A model generated the notes under the pieces. It ran no database searches, had not been told where the DNA came from, and worked only from the letters and a program-made list of their open reading frames with translations. Below are positions 1-5,240 of a DNA stretch of 29,797 nt, one piece after another. The stretch is from IMG/VR virus record IMGVR_UViG_3300047321_000083, positions 1 to 29,797 of that record; one strand, written 5' to 3'. The DNA is from a virus. The position numbers were made by a program, and so were the translations under genes. Positions within the stretch are counted from its first letter, which is position 1. Each line of letters starts with the position of its first letter.

Positions 1-91
1 CGCGGAGGAGCGGTTGACGTTCGAAATTGGGACGCATGTCGACCCGGAGCAGGACGCGCTGGACGACGTGGCCTACCAAGAGAGCCTGTGA
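1..91 (+). CDS. C-terminal end of an unidentified protein (truncated by window edge)
   Basis: An open frame enters the window in frame 2 and ends at TGA 89-91, leaving 29 residues (AEERLTFEIGTHVD...AYQESL). The composition is acidic and ordinary, with G/C-rich third positions as in the genes downstream, so I take it as a true gene end rather than a chance frame. The remainder lies outside the window and no family can be named. An AGGTGA ribosome-binding-like sequence begins right on its stop codon, which suggests a closely following gene. Confidence 0.5.
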   Translation, partial: AEERLTFEIGTHVDPEQDALDDVAYQESL

Positions 92-103
92 GGTGACGAG
101 CTG

Positions 104-220
104 GTGACGCTGGACGGCGCCTCGTCGACCGCCTCCGCCGCCCTCGTCGACGTCGCCCGAAGCCTCCGCCATCCACAGGCGCCTGTGGATAACTACAGTG
201 AGTGGCGAGCCGCAGGGTGA
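104..220 (+). CDS. Possible small ORF (38 aa), unknown function
   Basis: A GTG start at 104 is preceded at 7 nt by GAGGTGA, a good Shine-Dalgarno match, and the frame runs 38 codons to TGA 218-220. The product (MTLDGASSTASAALVDVARS then RHPQAPVDNYSEWRAAG) has no recognisable motif. It sits in the same frame as the upstream partial gene, separated only by that gene's stop. Its middle overlaps a perfect 20-bp palindrome, which argues that this DNA may be a site rather than a gene. I keep it only because of the ribosome-binding site and spacing. Confidence 0.3.
   Translation: MTLDGASSTASAALVDVARSLRHPQAPVDNYSEWRAAG
171..190. repeat. Perfect 20-bp palindrome containing a DnaA-box-like sequence
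   Basis: Positions 171-180 (ATCCACAGGC) and 181-190 (GCCTGTGGAT) are exact inverted copies with no spacer. The right arm extends into TGTGGATAA (184-192), whose complement is TTATCCACA, the classical DnaA-box 9-mer. The left arm carries ATCCACA in the opposite orientation. It lies at the left boundary of the non-coding, hairpin-rich stretch, so a replication-initiation or protein-binding role is an inference. Confidence 0.5.
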
Positions 221-254
221 GCTATCACGCTACGTAGCCGACTGCATGCCAGAT

Positions 255-347
255 TGGCCAAAAGGACAGACTAGATCCTTATTTTCACTTCTTACTACGC
301 GCGTTAGAGAGAAATGAAAATAGGGGTCTAGTTTGGATTTTTGGCCA
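255..347. repeat. Long imperfect inverted repeat (36-nt arms, 21-nt loop)
   Basis: Arm 255-290 pairs with arm 312-347. Runs TGGCCAAAA (255-263), CTAGA (271-275) and ATTTTCA (281-287) pair perfectly with 339-347, 327-331 and 315-321, and I count about 29 Watson-Crick pairs plus two G-T pairs over 36 positions. Arms are equal in length with no bulge, and the loop is 291-311. A second pairing option exists between GGACAG (264-269) and CTGTCC (350-355). There is no T-run after the right arm, so it is not a simple terminator. Confidence 0.7.
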
Positions 348-440
348 GACTGTCCGCGAGGGGGGGAGGCGGAGATCTTTTTGGTAACGGTGTGATAACG
401 CCGCATCACATATCGCGATTTGCGCCCCATAACAGAGGTA

Positions 441-487
441 GAGGGAGGAACAGCGACGCCGGCGAATGGCGCGGCGTCCTCTCCCTC
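441..487. repeat. Composite stem-loop
   Basis: The outer stem GAGGGAG (441-447) pairs with CTCCCTC (481-487), and the inner stem GACGCCG (455-461) pairs with CGGCGTC (472-478), leaving a loop of about ten bases and an asymmetric internal loop. It lies in the non-coding stretch and shows no terminator-type T-run. Confidence 0.4.
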
Positions 488-610
488 CGACGGCCGGCAG
501 CGCTCCCGTGCTCCCGCACTCTCCTCCGGTAGAGCGCGGTTGAGCGCTCCGGCCGTTCAAACTTCCCGCTCCGTGTGAGTCCTCGTATGCGTCGGGGCGG
601 GATGAACCAC

Positions 611-634
611 CCTGACGCGGGCAACTGCGTCAGG
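611..634. repeat. Perfect 8-bp hairpin
   Basis: CCTGACGC (611-618) pairs exactly with GCGTCAGG (627-634) across an 8-nt loop. It is not followed by a T-run. It could be a structured RNA element or an operator in the leader of the tRNA transcript. Confidence 0.4.
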
Positions 635-898
635 CCGACGTCATGCACTCCGGGAACTCCCGAAGCGAGCCTCTGACGTTTTTGGGTACGGCCGCGTGGT
701 GACCTGGGGCAGACCGGGAGCCGTGCGGTGGGATTCGTCAGGGCCTGCGACATGGCGCCCTGGCTGACCGTGGGTCGGTGGGGACGCCACGGCAACGGTA
801 AGGGGCTGCTGCGGCAGGAAAATCCTCCTCCCCCAGAATCGTCGTTGCCTTGCGCGACCGGGTTACCCGGGGAAGGCGAAGGAGTGGCACGACGACAC

Positions 899-973
899 GG
901 TCCCGTAGCTCAGTCTGGATAGAGCGCCGTACTACGGATGCGGAGGGCGGAGGTTCAAATCCTCCTGGGACCA
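899..973 (+). tRNA. tRNA-Arg (anticodon ACG)
   Basis: A full cloverleaf can be drawn. Acceptor 899-905 (GGTCCCG) pairs with 966-972 (TGGGACC, one G-T). The D stem GCTC/GAGC is at 908-911 / 922-925, the anticodon stem is 927-931 / 939-943 with loop CTACGGA, and the T stem GGAGG/CCTCC encloses TTCAAAT. The anticodon at 934-936 is ACG, read as ICG for CGU/CGC/CGA arginine codons. The discriminator is A973 and CCA is not encoded. It is the first of three tRNA-type structures in tandem. Confidence 0.93.
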
Positions 974-976
974 CTT

Positions 977-1131
977 CGGCAGCTAGATCAATGGCGGGCC
1001 CGGCAACGGGAACGTACAGCTACGCATCTCGTCGCAGGGTTGACCTAGGCACTCGCCTGCGGGATTGACTGCTAGTGGTGAGATCACCGGGCAATGGTCC
1101 GGAGACGGAGGTTCGATTCCTTCGCTGCCGA
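977..1131 (+). tRNA. tRNA-like gene with about 80 nt inserted in the D-loop (intron-bearing or decayed tRNA)
   Basis: Acceptor CGGCAGC (977-983) pairs perfectly with GCTGCCG (1124-1130), followed by discriminator A1131. After the acceptor come T-A (984-985) and D stem GATC (986-989), whose partner GATC lies far away at 1082-1085. Downstream are a 5-bp anticodon stem CCGGG/TCCGG (1087-1091 / 1098-1102), a 4-nt variable loop and a T arm GGAGG-TTCGATT-CCTTC (1107-1123). Removing roughly 990-1073 gives a normal tRNA of about 72 nt with a D-loop ending AGTGGTGA. The anticodon loop is 6 nt (or 8 nt if the closing G-T is open), so no anticodon can be assigned. It is flanked closely by two intact tRNAs. 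The insertion is too short for a group I intron. A pseudo-tRNA is the conservative reading. Confidence 0.55.
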
Positions 1132-1137
1132 CGACAC

Positions 1138-1214
1138 CGGGGTATGGCGCAGCTTGGTAGCGCGTCCGCTTTGGGAGCGGAAGGCCGTCAGTTCAAATCT
1201 GACTACCCCGACCA
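1138..1214 (+). tRNA. tRNA-Pro (anticodon TGG), CCA encoded
   Basis: Acceptor CGGGGTA (1138-1144) pairs with TACCCCG (1204-1210), discriminator A1211, and CCA at 1212-1214 is genomically encoded. D stem GCGC/GCGC, anticodon stem TCCGC/GCGGA with loop TTTGGGA (1170-1176), variable loop AGGCC and T stem GTCAG/CTGAC around TTCAAAT are all intact. The anticodon 1172-1174 is TGG, reading CCA and, by wobble, other proline codons. It lies about 55 nt before the start of the beta-helix protein gene and may share its transcript. Confidence 0.93.
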
Positions 1215-1269
1215 CAGACCAACCACTGAGCGGCCCCCGCTCGTGCCGCTCCCAACCCTGGAGTCGCAC

Positions 1270-2502
1270 ATGCCGGTAGAGGTAGCCAGTACGCAAGACA
1301 CTGACGCGCTAGCCACTCGCGCGAAGGCACTGGAGGACGCTGTAACGGCGCTCCAGGCCGCTCCTGCGCCCCCATCGACCGCAGACCCCACCATCGTCCG
1401 TCCGGAGGCTTACGGAGCCGTCCACGGGGAGGACGCCACGAAGGCGTTCCAGGCGATGTTCGCTGACGTCAACAAGCGTCTCACCGCAGACAAGGGCGGA
1501 AGCGTCCCGGTAGCCACCGTGACCGTGCTCCTGTCTGACGTCTACACGGTGTCAGACACGATCCTCCTGCCAGCCGCTGGTCGCGCGCAGGGGCTGACGA
1601 TCCGCGGTATCGGGAAGCGGTCCAGCGAGATTGTCATGACGGCCGCTAAGCCTCTGCTGATCAACGCTGATCGCTGGATGGGCGTCACGTGGGAGAACGT
1701 CAGCTTCCGCTCCACCAACAAGGCTGCGTCGTACCTCCTGTCGACGTCCACGGGCGCCTGCCAGGACTGGACATGGACGCGCTGTGAGTGGCGCGGAACG
1801 TGGGCATACGGCATCGGACTTGACGGTCCCGTGACGTCGAACTGCAACAGCGAATTCGTGTTCGACCGCTGCACCGTGACCGGCTCCTACGAGACGGCGT
1901 GGTTCTGGTCGGGGATGAGCCCGAAGTTCCCGCAACAGGATCAGTTCCTGAACTACAGCTTCCGTGACTGCAAGATGGAGCCCACGTGCGGCGACGTCCT
2001 CCGCTTCGACAAGGGCGGCTCGATCGTCGTCAGTGGCGGCTCATGGATCTTCACCGGCAAGCGACCCGACGGTAAGCCGTCGCGGTTCTTCAACTTCCCC
2101 GCCGGCTCGCACTTCGACTCCGTGCAGAACCTCACGGTGACCGGAGTCCGCTTCGAGCCGCGGGATGCGGCGAACATGGTGATCGACTCTGCCTGGAAGG
2201 GCATGATCCAGTTCATCGGCTGCATGGACGACGCCTGGTCGTTCCAGGGCTTCTCCGCGGCACCGACGTTTGCCCCGCACCGCTATATCAACCCCGGCGG
2301 AGTTCGATACCAAGGCTGCTCCCTGACGGGGCGACACGCCTACGTCCAGGATGCCGTACCGAGCCGCCAGAGCATCGTCTACGACCAGTGCGGGCGGACG
2401 GTGGCAGCGAACCGCACAGCCGCTACGTTCCTGAGTATCACGGGGGCGCAGGCGAAGGCAGTCAAGATCGTCCATCGCGACGACCGTGACGGCATCAAGT
2501 AG
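1270..2502 (+). CDS. Beta-helix (pectate-lyase-like) tail fibre/spike-type protein
   Basis: The product is 410 residues. After a short helical, alanine-rich start comes an EAYGAVHGEDATKAFQAMFA segment (about residues 46-65), then a stretch predicted to form strands with VLLSDVYTVSDTILLPAAG and GLTIRGIGKRSSEIV. This matches the opening of pectate-lyase-3/right-handed beta-helix folds, where YGA-G-D-T-AIQ is typical. The rest is rich in aromatic and serine/threonine residues and strand-turn patterns (VSFRSTNK, FDRCTVTG, FRDCKMEP). Such folds bind or degrade polysaccharide in phage fibres, on the outside of the virion. ATG 1270 is chosen because GGAG lies 6 nt upstream; the frame is open further upstream but runs back into tRNA-Pro. 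It sits apart from the tail genes, directly after the tRNAs, and is closed by a hairpin. Catalytic residues cannot be assigned. Confidence 0.75.
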   Translation: MPVEVASTQDTDALATRAKALEDAVTALQAAPAPPSTADPTIVRPEAYGAVHGEDATKAFQAMFADVNKRLTADKGGSVPVATVTVLLSDVYTVSDTILLPAAGRAQGLTIRGIGKRSSEIVMTAAKPLLINADRWMGVTWENVSFRSTNKAASYLLSTSTGACQDWTWTRCEWRGTWAYGIGLDGPVTSNCNSEFVFDRCTVTGSYETAWFWSGMSPKFPQQDQFLNYSFRDCKMEPTCGDVLRFDKGGSIVVSGGSWIFTGKRPDGKPSRFFNFPAGSHFDSVQNLTVTGVRFEPRDAANMVIDSAWKGMIQFIGCMDDAWSFQGFSAAPTFAPHRYINPGGVRYQGCSLTGRHAYVQDAVPSRQSIVYDQCGRTVAANRTAATFLSITGAQAKAVKIVHRDDRDGIK

Positions 2503-2513
2503 CCCACAGACCG

Positions 2514-2554
2514 GCCCCACTGACGGAGGACGACAACTCACCTGTCAGTGGGGC
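2514..2554 (+). terminator. 11-bp perfect hairpin after the beta-helix gene
   Basis: GCCCCACTGAC (2514-2524) pairs exactly with GTCAGTGGGGC (2544-2554) across a 19-nt loop, 11 nt after the stop codon. There is no T-run, so it may be an RNA-stabilising or factor-dependent terminator. Confidence 0.55.
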
Positions 2555-2575
2555 TGAGCTATTTCAGGAGGTCGC

Positions 2576-2788
2576 ATGGCCCGCATGCTCGGTGCGGCAG
2601 GGTTTGCCGGCTCCGGATGTTCTCCACGCTGTCGACGCTCCCACAATCCGCGACCGAAGCACCGCGTAGGCGCCATGCGCCGGATTGAACGCGCAGCCTG
2701 GCGACGCGAGTGGGGCGAGGACGAGAACGCGCGTTACGGCCCCGTCCGCCTGAACGTCAGGACGACGCGAGGCCCGGATCCGCGTTGA
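2576..2788 (+). CDS. Small basic cysteine-containing protein, unknown function
   Basis: ATG 2576 follows a near-ideal AGGAGG at 4 nt spacing. The product has 70 residues, strongly arginine-rich (CSPRCRRSHNPRPKHR near residues 15-30, then MRRIERAAWRREW near 34-46). The cysteine/histidine start and basic helix suggest nucleic-acid contact, but no family is clear. Its last 55 nt overlap the end of the convergent minus-strand gene. The strong ribosome-binding site is the main argument that it is real. Confidence 0.6.
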   Translation: MARMLGAAGFAGSGCSPRCRRSHNPRPKHRVGAMRRIERAAWRREWGEDENARYGPVRLNVRTTRGPDPR

Positions 2789-2991
2789 ACTTCCTCGCGC
2801 TGCTGGAGCTTCCATCCCGCAAGCTCGATGCGCGAGATGGCGACGTCGTGTTTCAGGATCCCCGCCGGCAGTGACTTCGTGTACACGGTCAGCCCTTTCT
2901 TGTACGCCATGAGCGCGTACCGATCCGGCTGGAGCGGCTTCGGCTCCAACGGTGTGCCGGCGATGTGCTTCCCGAAGAGCTTGAACTCCAC
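2734..2991 (-). CDS. Hypothetical 85-aa protein, only minus-strand gene in the window
   Basis: Read on the minus strand, a GTG start (2989-2991) opens an 85-residue frame: MEFKLFGKHIAGTPLEPKPL at the start, then PDRYALMAYKKGLTVYTKSL, a mixed alpha/beta composition with sensible hydrophobic spacing and G/C-ending codons throughout. This makes a real gene likely. The ribosome-binding site is weak (GGGGG about 5 nt upstream). It converges on the small basic protein gene, overlapping its 3' end, and its start faces away from the HNH gene. No motif is recognised. A regulated or accessory role is possible because it is transcribed against the late genes. Confidence 0.6.
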   Translation of the reverse strand: MEFKLFGKHIAGTPLEPKPLQPDRYALMAYKKGLTVYTKSLPAGILKHDVAISRIELAGWKLQQREEVQRGSGPRVVLTFRRTGP

Positions 2992-3071
2992 GACTACCCC
3001 CGAATCTTGACGGCCTCCCCTGGCCGCGAATGAGCGACAGCGTAGAACACAAGCCTGACGGAGGTGGCGAT

Positions 3072-3389
3072 ATGGCGTGGAGCGGGTCGAACCGGCGGCA
3101 GACGCTGCCGAAGGGCTGGGAGCGCACGCGACGTCGCATCATCCGGCGTGACGGAGGCGTCTGTACGGCGCTCTACAGCGACGGCCGACGTTGCGAGCTG
3201 CCCGGCACCGACGTCGACCACATCGTCCCGCACTCGCTTGGCGGGTCGGAGGACGACGACAACTTGCAGCTTTTGTGCCGCTGGCATCACGCCCAAAAGT
3301 CCTCTTCGGAGGGCGGCACAGCAGCCGCAGGAGCCCGCGTAAGCGTCCACCGTCCGAAGCCCACACACCCCGCCCTGGAGGACGGATGA
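3072..3389 (+). CDS. HNH endonuclease (small, terminase-associated type)
   Basis: A 105-residue protein with a classical HNH/beta-beta-alpha-metal core: C31, C41, the D49-H50 pair in DVDHIVP, N64 in the DDDNLQLLC segment, and the C69-x-x-H72-H73 end. Short HNH proteins beside the terminase are common in siphoviruses and are needed for cos-type DNA packaging in several studied phages; that role is inferred here. ATG 3072 is preferred over the in-frame ATG 3030 because GGAGG (3060-3064) is spaced 7 nt from it, whereas 3030 has no ribosome-binding site. Its stop overlaps the next start (ATGA). Confidence 0.88.
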   Translation: MAWSGSNRRQTLPKGWERTRRRIIRRDGGVCTALYSDGRRCELPGTDVDHIVPHSLGGSEDDDNLQLLCRWHHAQKSSSEGGTAAAGARVSVHRPKPTHPALEDG

Positions 3390-3628
3390 GCGTCGCCGGC
3401 GCGCGAGTGGAGATCGTCGAATCGGGCCACGAGCCCGGAGCCCCGGTCATTCCGACGAACGTCCGTGTAAACGGCGTTGACGTTGGGCGTCTGGCGAAGG
3501 TTCCGAAGGTCGCGATGGGCGACGACGAGGTGACCACGGTGACGCTCGTTCTGATGCCCGCTTCGGTGGAGATCAAGGGCGACGACGTTCGCACGGACCG
3601 CAAGCCAATCGGCTTCGCAGCTGAGTAG
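3386..3628 (+). CDS. Conserved-looking small phage protein (80 aa), unknown function
   Basis: Starts at ATG 3386, overlapping the HNH stop as ATGA, with GGAGG upstream. The 80 residues (MSVAGARVEIVESGHEPGAP ... VTTVTLVLMPASVEI) are rich in valine with alternating pattern, suggesting a small all-beta fold. There is no signal peptide or membrane segment. Translational coupling to the HNH gene suggests a joint unit, but no function can be stated. Confidence 0.7.
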   Translation: MSVAGARVEIVESGHEPGAPVIPTNVRVNGVDVGRLAKVPKVAMGDDEVTTVTLVLMPASVEIKGDDVRTDRKPIGFAAE

Positions 3629-3644
3629 CGCAACCCCATAGACA

Positions 3645-3703
3645 TCCGCGGCTGATCCCCGCGGACAGAAGGGCCCTGACATCTCCCGGTGTTGGGGCCC
3701 TTC
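3645..3703 (+). terminator. Two tandem hairpins ending the HNH/small-protein unit
   Basis: TCCGCGG (3645-3651) pairs with CCGCGGA (3659-3665); then GAAGGGCCC (3668-3676) pairs with GGGCCCTTC (3695-3703). They lie between the stop at 3628 and the next gene at 3723. The second is followed by CATGCCCGGGAG, the leader motif repeated elsewhere in the window. No long T-run is present. Confidence 0.55.
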
Positions 3704-3722
3704 GCCATGCCCGGGAGCAGAT

Positions 3723-4334
3723 ATGGCCACCCCTCGCACCGTAGATCGATCCAAGCCCATCACTTGCCCCCAGTGCCAGGTGTCCTTCATGGCGCGCCCG
3801 AACGGGCCGCTACCCACGTACTGCACTGGTACGTGCAAAGCCCTTGCGTGTAGCACTCGTGCTGCGCAGGACGGCCGCATGGGGCAGTGGCAGGCTGCAG
3901 CTAAGGCGCGGCACATAGCGGCACTACTGGAGCGCGCACGCCAGTGCCCCACGTGTGACGTGGTGTTCCACCCTGGCCTGCGTACGCGCATGTACTGCAC
4001 TGACACATGCTCCATGCGTGCGTACAACGCACGTCGTGAGGAGGATGGGCGCCTGGCTAGGTACCGGGCAGAGCGCCGGCAGATGGAGAGGGATCAGGCG
4101 GACCCGAGTGAGGTGTTCCGTGCCTCTGACGTCTACGAGTGCGACGGATGGAACTGTTGGCTGTGTGATGAGCCGATCAACCGCGAGGCTTCGTGGCCAG
4201 CTCCAGACAGCCCGAGTGTCGACCACGTGGTTGCCCTGGCGAAGGGCGGAGGCCACACGCTGAGCAACGTCAAGGCTGCTCATCTGCGCTGCAACCTGAT
4301 CAAGGGCGACCGGCCGGCGGACGTGGCAGCGTGA
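3723..4334 (+). CDS. HNH endonuclease with two N-terminal zinc knuckles
   Basis: The protein has 203 residues. Two similar cysteine modules come first: C15-x2-C18 with C34-x3-C38, and C75-x2-C78 with C92-x3-C96. Each is followed by a similar basic helix (AAQDGRMGQWQA / REEDGRLARYRA), an evident internal duplication. The C-terminal half carries the HNH core: C145-x2-C148, D167-H168 in SVDHVVALAKGGG, N182, and H187-x2-C190-N191. It would cut DNA; the fingers may add specificity. GGAG lies 5 nt before ATG 3723. It may be a free-standing homing-type nuclease or a packaging-related one, and it is distinct from the smaller HNH protein upstream. Confidence 0.85.
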   Translation: MATPRTVDRSKPITCPQCQVSFMARPNGPLPTYCTGTCKALACSTRAAQDGRMGQWQAAAKARHIAALLERARQCPTCDVVFHPGLRTRMYCTDTCSMRAYNARREEDGRLARYRAERRQMERDQADPSEVFRASDVYECDGWNCWLCDEPINREASWPAPDSPSVDHVVALAKGGGHTLSNVKAAHLRCNLIKGDRPADVAA

Positions 4335-4576
4335 GCTACCCCACCCGGGGCACCCCCACCGAGGGGTCTTCCGGGCCGTAAAGGTGCTGGTGTCGCCTGT
4401 CTGAATGACTCTGGGACTTCTAATGTAACGCTCATGCCGGCGCGGCTGGGAGGCCGTCAGGCGCCCGCACAGAGCCTCCTGGGGGCATCTGAGAGGCGCG
4501 GGAGGCGGTCTACCGTTACTCGCCGGCCATTGAACACATATGGATATCCCCAGCTCAAGGCTGGTATTACCGTTAC
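4335..4576. promoter_or_regulatory. Intergenic control region before the primase-like gene
   Basis: The 242-bp gap holds a short ACCCC/GGGGT hairpin (4352-4367) after the HNH stop, two copies of TACCGTTAC (4511-4519 and 4568-4576), and ATGTAACG (4423-4430), an inverted copy of CGTTACAT at 4571-4578. The second TACCGTTAC abuts the ATG of the next gene. These look like operator or promoter elements, but no clear -35/-10 pair can be fixed. Confidence 0.35.
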
Positions 4577-5197
4577 ATGCCCCGTAAGATGGAGCCCATG
4601 AACACACGAACCTGCGAGTGGTGCCCGGAGCATCTTGGAGCGCGACACTCGCACCGAGCACGCTTCTGCTCCACCCGTTGCCGTGTGGCTTCGCACCGCG
4701 CGGATAAGAAGCGCGTCTTCCCCGTAGAACTGACGACCTGCGACAGGTGGGTCCGACGAGCCGCGGACAAGCGACCGTTGACGACAACCGGCATGGCTGC
4801 CTCGTCGACGAACGCGCGCACGTGGAGCACCTACAAGAACGCCACGGAAGCCGTGGCCGGCGTCGGTCTGGGCTTCGTCCTCTCCGACGTCGATGACGTG
4901 GTCTGTCTGGACCTGGACCACTGCTTGAACCTGCTCACAGGGCGTCTTGCCCCGTGGGCCGCAGCCATTCTCCGCGACGCGGGCGCCACCTACGTAGAGG
5001 TGTCCCCGTCCGGCGATGGCCTGCACATCTGGGGCCGCGCTGACGTCCGACATGGACGGCGCATCCGACGCCCCGAGGGTACGGCCGTAGAGATCTATTC
5101 CACCGGCCGGTACATCACTATGACGGGACGCCGACATGGCTCTTCCCCGTCGATCCTCGCGGATATCTCCGCGGTGGTGACCAAGCTGACGCAGTAG
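4577..5197 (+). CDS. Stand-alone primase-polymerase (AEP/Prim-Pol) domain protein with N-terminal zinc knuckle
   Basis: A 206-residue protein. An N-terminal C13-x2-C16 ... C31-x3-C35 knuckle precedes a domain like the N-terminal part of bifunctional DNA primase/polymerases of phages and plasmids. It has motif I D112-x-D114 in VVCLDLDHCL, the S-x-H-type motif II in SPSGDGLHIWGR (H150), and motif III E172 in VEIYSTGRYITMTG. All three catalytic elements of archaeo-eukaryotic primases appear present. The protein ends right after, so the helicase usually fused or encoded nearby is missing. It lies between an HNH gene and the terminase rather than in a replication cluster. The start is uncertain: ATG 4577, 4589 or 4598 are all in frame with poor ribosome-binding sites. 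Confidence 0.75.
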   Translation: MPRKMEPMNTRTCEWCPEHLGARHSHRARFCSTRCRVASHRADKKRVFPVELTTCDRWVRRAADKRPLTTTGMAASSTNARTWSTYKNATEAVAGVGLGFVLSDVDDVVCLDLDHCLNLLTGRLAPWAAAILRDAGATYVEVSPSGDGLHIWGRADVRHGRRIRRPEGTAVEIYSTGRYITMTGRRHGSSPSILADISAVVTKLTQ

Positions 5198-5240
5198 CTC
5201 CCGGCATGGGCGGCAACTGCCGCTGATACCTGGAGGACTG

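Larger units (their letters stand above)
221..898. other. Non-coding, inverted-repeat-rich region upstream of the tRNA cluster
   Basis: No frame here has both a plausible start with a ribosome-binding site and coding-like codon use; the open frames in it are short and arginine/proline rich. Instead it holds a long imperfect inverted repeat (255-347), a TGTGAT/ATCACA pair (391-396 / 405-410), a composite hairpin (441-487), a perfect 8-bp hairpin (611-634) and CCGGGT/ACCCGG around 864. About 250-345 is markedly more A/T-rich than its surroundings. This could be an origin, a control region or an untranslated RNA; the sequence alone does not decide. Confidence 0.55.

Noticed and set aside
254-346. 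Phage attachment site (attP) in the inverted repeat
   Set aside because: No integrase gene is present in the window and no core sequence can be identified, so this would be a guess.
406-795. Minus-strand 129-codon frame in the non-coding region
   Set aside because: The protein is Arg/Pro-rich low-complexity sequence, lies across hairpins and lacks a convincing start.
990-1073. Group I or group II self-splicing intron in the interrupted tRNA
   Set aside because: About 80 nt is far too short and no conserved core is visible.
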